Source of the DNA: Parapristionchus giblindavisi
Taxonomy: Eukaryota; Nematoda; Chromadorea; Rhabditida; Diplogasteridae
NCBI GenBank assembly: GCA_943737045.1
Contig: CALSFV010000067.1
Location: 248,001-312,000, forward strand
Direction of reading: 5' to 3'
Length of the DNA: 64,000 nt
The position numbers were made by a program, and so were the translations under genes. Shown here one piece after another: positions 1 to 10,800 of this stretch; the first letter of the stretch is position 1, and each line of letters starts with the position of its first letter. A model generated the notes under the pieces. That model searched no databases. It was not told where the DNA came from and saw only the letters and a program-made list of their open reading frames with translations.

Positions 1-3000
1 TTTGACAATCTCAACAGAGATATTATATTTAAACAAATACCGATCACAGCTGGCAAGTATGATTTGTCAATGGAGAAATATACTGCCGAACACCATGACG
101 CACATTACTAATTTAATTTATCTACATTTTTTAGTCTTAATATTAAAGTGCATGCATAACTTATATTTGCACATTGCAAGTATAAACTTAATACATTACC
201 ACGACCTTTATTCAGCACAAACCATTGTAGTAATATATTTGAATGCGTTAATAGACTAACTGATATTTTCATGAAAATATTACTGGTGTTCTTATATAAT
301 TTGCAGAGAGACTCGATCAACCAGTCCCAGTCTATTCGGTCCAGTTCATGAGAGTACTCTAGTGGATTACTTCGAGAATAACTGTTATGATGGTACGAAT
401 CTTCCAATTTCAATCTTTCTGAATTCCTTTTAATTTCAAACAGAGAAAAACAATAGTCAAGGTGTGTATGGTATTAGCAATTGAATTAGTTAATTTTCAG
501 CGCATATTATTACAATTTTTTTGTGTGTATCGATCAATTTTAGTGGCGTGCTCCTCTTCTTCTGGTCTCCATTGGCTCAAATCGGAAGAGTTCAACATCG
601 GTCACGAAAAAGATGTTATCATCGAGAGTATGAGTAATGATGAGTGCAAACGACTATGTATTGTACGTAATCTAAATAAAAATTAAAAATTTCAAGAAAT
701 AAAATAAAAAAGTATATTATATATGGCATAATAAATGGTATTATAAGTGAAAGTCCGGCATTGTCAGGACAACGGTGTGGCGGGTGAGAACTTTCCTTGC
801 AAGGCCTTCGTATTTTCACCCTCCAAGGAAGAATGCCATCTTTCAGCTGAGACCGGTCAGTGCAATTGTTTCAAATATTATTAATACTGCAATGGAAATC
901 CAAATGTCATTTATTTTCAATTTAAAAAAGTATAATTAAGGTCTGCTTCAAAAGAAGAAATCAGGTTTCGAACTGTCACCTATCAGTTCTGGCGAATACT
1001 TCGAGAAAATGTGCTTAAGATGTAAGATATTCATGAATTTTCTATTTTTGAGCATCAAATTTATAGTAAATGTGTTTCAGCGGCTTTCCAATGTAAAGAA
1101 GGCAGTTTTGAAGTTGTACCAAATCGTCAGTTACAAAATGCTACGCTGAGGGTGAGTGTGCATTTATTTTATTATGTTTGCATCTGAATTGTCTTAATTT
1201 ATCATTCTTAATGTTGAGTTGATCGAAACTTCGAGTGTCAATACTTGTCTCGAAGCCTGTTTGAACAATCGGGATACCTGCTCTGCAGCGACCTTCAACT
1301 ACGAACTTGTGAGCTGTTTTTTTTAAATCAAATACTTAAGAGTGTCAATGATATCTTCATTATATTGTCTCGGAACAACAGAATAATGCATGTGATGAAG
1401 AAAGTTTGTGAAAAGTAATTGAATTTGCAAACGATCCTTAATTCCCCTAGTTTTGGTACTGTTTTGCATGAACATTAATTGTTGTTCTACTTTCAGGATG
1501 AGTGTTATCTCCATTCTGAATCACAGTACACTGTTCCAAAACAATTCATCACCGGAAGACATGTCGACTATTTTGATAAGGTTTTATCACAAAATGATAA
1601 TGATTACTAAATTTGTAGCCCTATTAGCCACTAGTATCAGAAAAAAACAAGAAGGGCATCAGAACGCTAAAAAAATAAAGTTCAAAAAACAATGCAGATC
1701 TGCGACTATCTGCCAGATTTGTTGAATCTCGTGCACGACGGCAGTTCATCTCTTCCGATCCAAGTAATTGCTTACCTAATACTCCTTGATCGAGATGTTC
1801 GTTTTAAGCCTACTCAAGTTACTCATGTCTCATCTGCTGATTCGTTCCCAACACTGGCAACTGACACCACTCCATTTTCAGGTAAGAAACTCTTTAATTG
1901 TTATTGAACATCTTATGCGTCATACGAATAACGTGAAAACAAGATACAATTAGGAAAGTACACAGTACCAGGCTAAACTATTTTGCACACATAAGATGGT
2001 TTTGGAAACATTGGCAAATGATTAAACCTCTATCTCTCTACCAATCACTCACCTGATCCAAACTATAATGTCCGACCTCCGGAGGTGTTCGTATATTCGG
2101 AATTGAGGGAAAAATAAGTAAAGATTTCTATCCTATATCTTTCCTTCAAAATAATAACATTATACTTTATATTCAATGAATATCGCGATTTAATAAAATC
2201 ATTTTGTTTCAGACCTATCTCATTCCGTCAATTCGATAACTCCTCAATTCAATAACAACATTGATGATCATCCTGATTCTGTTGACGATGACGCTACAGT
2301 ACTTCCTACTCGTTCTTCGGATGAACTTCTACCATCACAAGTTCCGACAAGAGCACCGAACGATGATAACACATTCACTCCACAGAAGGATGATCATAGG
2401 GCACGATCTATTTGTTATCCTAATTTGAGATACTTTGCTTCAACCAAACATTTCGAGAGAGCCATAGATAGATTTTCAAAATGCTTGTAAAAAAGTACTC
2501 GCTAGTATCCTTCCTTGGTTCATGCATTTTGCTTTTTTCCATTATGTTTTTGCAGTCGATCGCACTGAATCATGACGTTCTCGAGAATCAGATATTGGAG
2601 AACGTCGGTCAATCGAAAGAGGAAACACTGGGCATCTTCTCGACGAATCCAGAACGTATCAAAGCTCGTATGTATTACTCAATTTTTCATTACACCGCTT
2701 CTCGAAAGAAAATCAAAGTAAAACAACAACCATAACTAAAGCTATTTTAATTTTATTGAGCTTTTTAAAATGCATTACGCACATTGACATATTATATTTT
2801 TAATATTGGTCTACTAGATATGACAACGGAGTGTCGCCTTTCTGGAATCTCTCTGATCGTCGAATTTGAACGACCAACCTCTGGTGCGATCTTTGTTCAG
2901 GTATGTTTCAATTTTGAAACTTTCAATATGTTAGATTTATGCACTTTAGAGAATAAATAAAACTATTCTATTTAGCACTATAAGTATCTATTGCTTACAA

Positions 3001-6000
3001 AAGTAATTTTAGATTTTTAATTTTTTTGAATCTTCGATTCTTTACAGGAAGCGTTTACTTCGTGCAGAGTTTTGTTCAACAATTCCGAAACCGCCACCCT
3101 TCATATTCCCTTTCCCAACAATGACGAGGCGAATCCCAAGTGCCCAGGAGCCGAAATTGTTTGTTACCATATTTTATTTCGCGCTTTCTTTTTTTAACAT
3201 TTGGTATACGCATCAAATTGGCCGCCATTAAATATAATTTCTGCTTTTCTTTTAAGAATTAAATTAAAATTTTTACCCGTTTATTAGGCCGAGTATTACT
3301 ATATCTGATTTGCTTACAGCGTCCCGGTTTCTGGAGTTTCTTAATAGCCGTACAAAGGAATGATCTGAACTCACCATCACTCATGACTTCAAATGATCGT
3401 GTATTCAATGTTACTTGTGATTACTCTTCCGTTCATGAGGATGCACTCTTCATACAGTAATCCTTTCTGTACTTTATAGTTTGTATCACAGTTTGAACAT
3501 TATTTGTAGGTCCGAAGATAACTCAAAGCTGATTGATCTGACTGAGACACCGATGAGCAAGATAAAGATGTCTATTCTTAAAGACGATGTGGCTATATCA
3601 AATGTAGGCCTAGGTGATGAGGTAATTGTAATAATTTCCTATTTCGATATAAATAGATATTCGTGATCACCAAATTCATAACAATTGTTAGCATAGCGAT
3701 GTTAGCCGGGACAAAGCGCATTTTAGTTGAAAATGAACACGTGTGTTCTGTTTAAAGGTGGTGTCCCACGAATATTTTCGTGAATAAACTGTGAAGACAG
3801 GATGGTAGCAAAAGTCATATAAGTCACCACATACTATTTCTTTTATAATGATTCTGCGTATTGATTGGCATAATCACGATTGAAAGATGTTCAATAGTGC
3901 AGGGAATGGCGAAAGAGAGATGGGAAGGGGTCTAATGAGAGGGCAAAGATTGAGTGCCGGTCGCAAACTGAACATAAACACACTTTTTACTTACAGTATA
4001 TGTATGAGGGGGCTTATTCCCATCGTGGTAGGAGCCAATCATTCTTTTCGTGTTTCCCCATCTTTAAAAGCCTAAAAGGCGTAAAGATCTGGAGAAACGA
4101 ACTATCTAGAATCTGAGCACAAAGATAAAGTCATGACATGATTCATTATTGTTTATTATAGCCTATTTTGATTCTCACTGTTTCATCTATAAAAGTGAAG
4201 AATACTTGATCACTTAAAGGGATCGCTACCTCTCTCAATGGCCTCTTCATTCCTCATTGCGTCATTGCGCACATTATTTCTCAGCTCTCTAACAACGAGA
4301 TTGCCTTGTGCGTCAAAGAGACTATTGACAATGAGCGAGGTTACACTCCCTTTAACCGGGAGAGATCGATTCTCCGTAGAAAAAGTATCCGGAGAAATCG
4401 TGTAAAATGCTTACATTTTTAGCACGTGCAACATCATTACAATATATTACATTAGAGCAACTTTATTCAGCCGATCATCATACTCACAGAAAATAAACAA
4501 AACATCTAGGGAATTTATTATCGGCATCTTAGCATAAAAATTGATCCAATATGGATAATTGTAGGTAGAACTGCGTTGGACTATAAAGGAGAGCGAGAAG
4601 AAGGAGGAGAACTTAGGATACTTCATTAACGAATGCATCGCAGAGAGGATTGGAGGACCATCACCCGAACCGGAGCCACTCAAACTCATTTTCAACGGGC
4701 AAGCTAATTTTTTCTTAAAGGTGGACTCCCGCGAATATTTTCGTGAACAAACTGTGAAGACAGATTGATAACAAAAGTTATTCTGCATACCGTACACTAT
4801 TTATTTTATGCTAATTCAGCTTATTGATCGCTATAATCATGAATGAATCATGCAGGCAAACTCAGGCAAAGGCGCGCTTTTTGAAAATAGGAAAGTTCGG
4901 CAATAGGATTCGAACCCTCGACCATGTGCTTTCTAGTCAGAAGTTTTACCACTACGCTAAGGCAACGATAAGTAGTCTCGCTATCTTCTTGCATATCACT
5001 AGACACTTGCATAAACGAGATGTACAGATTTGCATGATCATTTGCATGATCACCTTTAATTATATTTTTTCGTTGAAAGATCAGATTGATGAAATCGTTG
5101 AGATCGTTGGTACTTATGTTGAGGGACATAGACTAGAAATGGCACAACAGATGAACGTACTTTAATTATTAAAGAATTACTGAAAATTTTTGATTTGGCT
5201 AATAACTGATTTGTAATGGCAAGAGTCTCTAGTTTCGACAACACATCGAATTTTCTGACAACGACTATACATGTCTATAGTCATAGCATACAAGAATCGT
5301 TAAAATACTCCAGAATCAATGCTCTATCCGATGAATTAAACTTAAAGAGGAAAGTAAACCCGTTAAAAACATTAACTTGAAGGTGCCCAGAGGAAAACGT
5401 GCGAAATCGTCTGATGCGCTATCCCGTTGTGCGCACTTCCACTGGATTCAGTACGAAGATGAAGGTATATAGTAAGCAAAAAGCTGATTTTTAACTGCCT
5501 TTTGGCAGAGAAAGCACATGTTTTACTCGTTTTCTAGCCACATATATTTCGGTTGTGGTTCATTGATCAGATTGAGAAACTACAATAAGCACTATCAGTA
5601 AAAATATTTTATCATCGGAAAGAGTGGAACTGTTGTTCGATGTCTAGGTGCTTATTGTAAATAATTTGATAAAGATAACCAAAAAATATGTGTAAAATGT
5701 TCGAAAATTTATTTTTCTTCTCTTATTATTGTACTAATTGCAGGTATTTCGATTTGACGGATCGCGCAAGGTGCGAATACGATGCACAGTCGATGTCTGC
5801 GTGGAAATGTGTCCACCGGTAGTTATTCGATTTGGTTATTTCGACAACTCCGACTAATGTATCAGATAATAAATTACGCACTGTATTTGAATTTACTGTA
5901 TCACTGAAGGAGTTAGTCTAGGCTAATTTCTATCTTTCATCATGTAACTGAATGTGTATAAAGGTTCTATGCGAGTCCGAATCAACCGATGGAGCGACGA

Positions 6001-7248
6001 ACGAGGTTCAGAGTTTTGGTCGTAAGAAACGTCAGTCGATGGCTGATCTGTCTAATATGATGAGACGACTCCGTCCAGAGTTTGGAAAACCCGCAGAGAC
6101 AATGAAAAAGGTTAACTTTCTGCTAATGTCACACGATATTTTACCACTGTTCTTCATTTATTAAAAATCAATTGATCGGTTAAGCAAGCCAAAAAGGCGA
6201 AAACACGAAAGCGTAGTACAACTTCGGGAACAATAACAATATTCGATCGTCAAGCGATTCCATTATCGACAGAACTCCACGATGAGCAAAGCGAATCAGG
6301 TTTAAAAATTCTGCCGTTGTGTCGTAGTTTTTTCCACCGAGTATTTCCATATTATTTAAAATACGAAGCACATTTTAATATTAAAAATAATTAAGTTAAC
6401 AAATCTTTTAAAATTATTAATTTTTTCAGCCAATCTAATTGTAAGGAAACATTATTCAATTACTCAATAAAGAAACATTGTCAAAGATTCATAAATTCTT
6501 ATCCACATTCAGAACGTCTGGCCTCTTCGGACCCTAATGCATATTGTCTCTCTCGATCGCATCTTTTCTCCTCTATCGCTATCGTGGTTGTCCTATCAAT
6601 TGGTCAACTCTTCATAATTCTCAACTGTGCTCGACGAAGATGTGGCCATGGTAGTTCTGCGACGTCGCAGTGCTCGTCTGGTCAGTAGTATCACATATAT
6701 TATTTTACCTTTATTAGCTCTGGATGTGTTCAGCGGAATTTATTAAATTCCGATCTGGTGACATTCTCTCAGTGGCAAAAAGTAGTTTTGAAAATGATAA
6801 TACTGAAAAGAGAAAATTCTAATTGACATATGTAAAGAAAGCTACACGACCTCCTCTTCAGTCTATCAACCATCTTCTCTTTCATCTATGTCTTCAGCTA
6901 ACAGAGAATTGAATTCACCCAACTCTTTCAAAGGATTCTCATTTCAACGTGTGTTCTTTACTACTGTTATATCTTGATCTTTTATGTTTTGTTTTGTTTT
7001 GTTTTATGTTATGACTATAATCAACGTAATGTTTCCAGAAAACATAACATCCTCACAAGTATGTTCTCCTGTCATTCATGAATATGAAATGCCCAGAGAA
7101 CCTGCTCCACCGCCACATCGAAGGTATTGCTGGAGATCTCATGATAACTAAAAAAGGATCTCTTTCATTGCGAAACGATCTCTTTCTAATGGAAAATAAA
7201 ATAATATATTGATTTACTTGCAGGAGGATAGAAGCGACTCTATTTTGA
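1..7248 (+). CDS. PAN + ZP domain transmembrane protein (NOAH/NompA/LET-653-like), 5' partial
   Basis: Likely an apical extracellular-matrix or cuticle protein. Exons read: <1-56, 307-392, 544-662, 768-855, 941-1021, 1081-1151, 1219-1308, 1497-1580, 1698-1881, 2213-(uncertain end), 2556-2667, 2820-2900 (approx.), 3048-3159 (approx.), 3320-3456 (approx.), 3511-3621 (approx.), 4565-4698, 5383-5464, 5744-5818, 5964-6110, 6185-6299, 6513-6680, 6838-6948, 7039-7123, 7224-7248. Visible in order: the end of one PAN/apple domain (VDYFENNC), a second (DECKRLC ... YFEKMC) and a third (NTCLEACLNN ... DYFDKIC); a Ser/Thr/Asp-rich linker; a ZP domain from TECRLSGISL to VRIRCTVDVCVEMCPP; a furin site RKKR at 6021-6032; a second basic patch; a membrane segment (SIAIVVVLSIGQLFIIL) and a cytoplasmic tail ending RRRIEATLF. 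This order is that of NOAH/NompA proteins. The join between exon 10 and 2556 is not resolved. A 45-nt in-frame stretch (1764-1808) could be exon or intron. Phases agree at all other joins checked. Confidence 0.85.
3752..4067. repeat. TTAA-flanked dispersed repeat R1, copy 1 (intronic)
   Basis: Lies in the ZP gene intron 3622-4564. It matches a second long copy at about 53176-53475 and a short copy at about 4714-4856. Shared landmarks are CGAATATTTTCGTGAA-like starts, TGATGGTAGCAAAAGTCAT, a stretch around GAGAGGGCAAAG, and the end TTCCCCATCTTTA. Both ends overlap TTAA (3752-3755 and 4064-4067), which suggests a non-autonomous element with TTAA target choice. No coding sequence. Confidence 0.6.
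4214..4355. repeat. Short MITE-like inverted repeat, family A copy 1
   Basis: Begins TTAAAGGGATCG and ends with the near-inverse CTCCCTTTAA. The arms continue inward (CTACCTCTCTCAATGG against ATTGACAATGAGCGAGG). It sits in the same ZP-gene intron as R1. A sister copy is at 10362-10482. The TTAA at each end is probably the duplicated target site. Confidence 0.7.
4565..4698 (+). other. ZP-domain exon isolated between repeat-filled introns
   Basis: This 134-nt exon reads VELRWTIKE at its start, then GYFINECIA and ends LKLIFNG. It fills the gap between the upstream exon ending VGLGDE and the downstream exon starting CPEENV, so the ZP motif around N-x-C and L-I-x-x-G-C is complete. It starts after GTAG at 4561-4564 and ends in phase 2 before a GC donor. 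It is listed separately because it is short, lies on the opposite strand from a longer spurious ORF, and is easy to miss. Confidence 0.85.
4714..4856. repeat. Partial R1 repeat, copy 2
   Basis: Resembles the first half of the R1 copies at 3752 and 53176 (GCGAATATTTTCGTGAA, then ACTGTGAAGACAG, then a TTGATCG / ATAATCATGAATGAA region). The second half is missing and is replaced by the tRNA-like sequence that follows. Confidence 0.5.
4898..4968 (-). repeat. tRNA-derived relic (SINE-like), A and B boxes intact
   Basis: On the minus strand TAGCGTAGTGGT (4948-4959) fits the pol III A box and GGTTCGAATCC (4906-4916) is an exact B box, at tRNA-like spacing. The acceptor and anticodon stems do not pair well and the anticodon loop lacks the usual T before the anticodon, so a working tRNA is unlikely. 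It is probably the head of a SINE or a tRNA pseudogene. Confidence 0.6.
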
Positions 7249-7880
7249 TATTTCTCTTCATATCAATCATCTAACGGGTTGAAGCTCTTTCTCTTTCCGA
7301 GCTTTCATCATCACATCTCTCGACTAACCACTAAAATATCCATGAGACATTCCACTTTTACGCTTTATATCTCATGAATTATGTTTATTTATTGCATTAT
7401 GATCACTTGTTTCGTTGTTGTTTCTGTAAAATACGAAAAAATTTTTGTCAAACTTCTTTTGTTTGTTTAATGAACAGGGATACATTATCAAGAATTAAAC
7501 GAAAAAGTTTATCATAGCATAGAAAAATAACAATCATACTCGTTGAATATGCAGCAAGGAGAAGATCAGGGTACCCATAGATTTAGAAAGAGTGAAACTG
7601 TGACAATGTTGAAACAATGGTCATATCGATAACCATGATGACTCTATTAGAAAAGATAGGAAAGTTATGCATTTCATCGGACTAGGAAAGAGAATAGGAT
7701 ACAAAAGGTGAAACCTTATAAAAAAATTAATCGTTATTGTTGTGTTATAAATGATGTTTTGATTCTGTAACCATCAGACAACAAAGAACTAGTGTGAGAA
7801 ATGAAAGGAGACCGTAAAGTTTTGCATAGCGGAAATATTTTCCTTCGAAATATAAATACCTCCAGATTCTTGTTGAAGTA
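7249..7880. other. Convergent intergenic region
   Basis: Lies between the stop codon of the ZP gene (+) and the stop codon of the GPCR gene (-). AT-rich, with several candidate poly(A) signals. No gene, RNA or clear repeat was seen. Confidence 0.6.
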
Positions 7881-10800
7881 TCAGCAAATTGCAATGGCCG
7901 AGTGACGTTTGAATGACATTCGTGGAGCATTTAGTAAAAAGGGGGACGTTGGAATTGGTGAGAATGATAATTTACGATGAGGAACATCATCCATATCATC
8001 ACCATCGTCATCTTCCTTCACTGATAACAGAAGAGAGAACCATGCATTGTTGTGAACGCTATCTGATCCTCCACGTCGTCGAGGAGTGGGCAAACGGCTC
8101 TGAACGAAGGCGATTAGTCATTGTAACATGACCAAACATAATTCTTCGTGCACAAATATATGTATGCTATTTCCGGCTCACTTTGTTTTTTTGTGAAAGT
8201 AAGCATTAAGGCATAGGGTATTAGCTTGTTTTTAAACTCTTCCATTCCCTTTGCGAAACAAATATATCATAACTCGAACGTTCTTCCGTGTTATTCAGGT
8301 TCATAGGATATGCAAACTTTCATAAACTAGAAAGAGCCCCCACTCGAACAAATTCCAGTCGCCGACTCTTTATTGGCGGAATAAAAGCTCAATCCGTCAG
8401 CCAGGGTCGTTCCCACAATTTAATTGATGGGCAGTTAGGCAGTTATTGTTATTGATAGATTTTCACGAGGAGAATGCTTCCGGAAAATGCGGCCACACGG
8501 ATTGAGATACTTTCAATGGGTTGGGAAGGGGTTGCAATGGGTAGGCACTTTGAGTCATGAATAGTACGAGTTCGATAACATACGCTACTTGCTAATGATC
8601 ATAATTGGAAACAACATCATTTATTATATTCAACATCGTTTTCCTATTCATTACGCTCATATTGACGTAGAAAACTGAACAAATTGTTTTGATATCTGAC
8701 GTTCCTTTCAAAACTGAAGACCGTATTAGAATTATTAGGTTGTATCATAAGTAACTGACTTTTTTGTGTCATGATTTTGAAGCGCTCTCTTTTTCAGCTA
8801 TGAACATACAGGGTTGTCTGGCCAAGCGCTACTGATAGCACATTATCTCATCTGTGTAAGCACGATGTTGTCAGCATCAACTGTTTTCAAATGGAAAAAA
8901 TTCGGGAAATTTTGTACAAATTAATTTTACGCAAAAATCGTGCTAATTTTTATTTTGCTCTTTTCCTTTAAGGAGAAGTTATATGAAGTCATGCTGCGAG
9001 GCATGCATGGCATAGACACTCCTTGTCATGGAACTGTGAAGACCCGGTTCCATCGCTTCCATTGTAGAGACTACAGTGTCGTTCAATGATACCAATCTGG
9101 ACCTTACTTGGTGTTAGATTTTGAAAAGCAGCACGACGAAGCGGAATTGAATCCCCATCACACTAGTGGGATTTTGTCAACCATGGTCGGTGCTCACCTC
9201 TCAACTATAGCGAAAGGAGTAGCGGATGATAAAAGGGTACAAAATTGAAAATGAACGACCCTACCGTTTTTACTCAATAGACATGAATTTGAGGGTTTGT
9301 ATGACTATCTTTCTTTTTACCTCCCGTCGCAACCGGGCATGACCCAATCAAACGATTACCAGAGATGATAGATGGGTACTCTATGATAACAGCAGTGAAG
9401 AGTCTTTGTTGATTGATAAGACTGAACGGACAGGAAACATTCCTAAACTTGATTTTCAGCGCAAAAATTGAGGAGTGAAATTGCGCTCGATAGCTAAATG
9501 GTTGAAACACTTGTAACTTATTACCGATATATCTGCTATTGCCGCCACCTCTTATACTCTCTGACTACGGGAGTAGAGGTTTCGTGCTTAATCGAGTAGC
9601 GAAAAAAAAGCCAAAAACCACTTCCAACATTAACTTGATTTACTGCATAGAGATATATGGATTTATGCCAAACTAGCCGTGCATGACTGGGCTGCCCTAC
9701 CCCACCCTGCTTATACCGCAGACTATGCCTTTCACTATTGACAACTCGTTTCCGCCATCCATGGAGTTCTTAAAGAAAACCAATGAGAAAAAAGAGTTGA
9801 TGTCAAGAGGGCATTCACCGGTTTCTTTGCCTGCCAGTTCCGACAGTTCTGGATACTTGGGACCCGTATGCTGATAAGATGTTGGCAAGACGTCACCGAT
9901 GTGCAAGCATGATATTTTAGATCGCTGGCTATATTCACTTCTAAGAACAAAGAAATCGAAAAATGTCACAAAAAAGTCAGTTACTTATGATACAACCTAA
10001 TAGATAGACCATCCTCCATTTTTCATAAAGACTCTTAATATTTTTTTCACATTAATGAAGAAATGTCTAACTAGAGGAACATTTCCTTCGAACAGTCATG
10101 TATTATACATACGGACGAAAAAACCTCTTATCCCATTACATGACGATAAATAATAAATAAATTGGTCAAAAATCCTTACCTTCTCTTCTTTCGGTTCGCC
10201 CATGAACAGCACGTAGAATTGTTGACGAATCTCTGAGTTGGACACGAAATGAGCCGGACACCGAATCGCATTGCCAACTCAAATAAATGAATATATCATG
10301 CTCAGTTTTCCGATTTCCATTTATTCACAGGTAGAATTCAAATAATTTGAGCGAGTTATATTTAAAGGGAACGTAACCTCTCTCAATGGTCTCTTCGACG
10401 CGCAATGCTCTCTCGTTGTTAGAGAACAGCAAAATAGTGTGCGGAATGAAGAGACAATTGAGTGAGGTAACGCTCCCTTTAAGGCTCGATCTATAGAGCT
10501 CATTCACATTTTTTTAAATTAAGCTCTTAAAAGACGATTTTCATGGGGAGTTGACTGAACTACGTCCAAAAAACTGCATTTGAATGCTGGTAGATCACTA
10601 ATCATCTCCATCACCATCTTCACCCGAAAGACTGACTATGTTCCCGAATACACGATGGGATGCTTAAATTTGAATCCCCTTTAAGAGTTTCATGAAGCAT
10701 AAAAGTTTGTGAAGAGATGATAAGACTAAATGAAGAAACCTGCTGTGAGTACTCCTGCTGTATCGGCAGCTAATCGATAAAACATAGGATGATCCGTGAA

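Larger units (their letters stand above)
4699..5382 (+). other. GC-AG intron in the ZP gene
   Basis: The upstream exon ends at AACGG and the intron begins GCAAGC. It ends TTGAAG before GTGCCCAGAGG. Only this junction restores the glycine codon split 2+1 and the reading N-G-C-P-E-E-N-V expected in the ZP core. No GT donor nearby keeps the frame. The intron contains a partial R1 repeat and a tRNA-related relic. Confidence 0.75.

Noticed and set aside
4447..4797. 116-codon minus-strand ORF
   Set aside because: It is the shadow of the real ZP exon 4565-4698 on the plus strand plus repeat sequence.
4898..4968. Functional tRNA gene
   Set aside because: The promoter boxes are good, but the acceptor and anticodon stems do not pair and the anticodon loop is not normal.
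4824..5165. 113-codon plus-strand ORF
   Set aside because: It runs across a repeat fragment and the tRNA relic within the GC-AG intron; no protein features.
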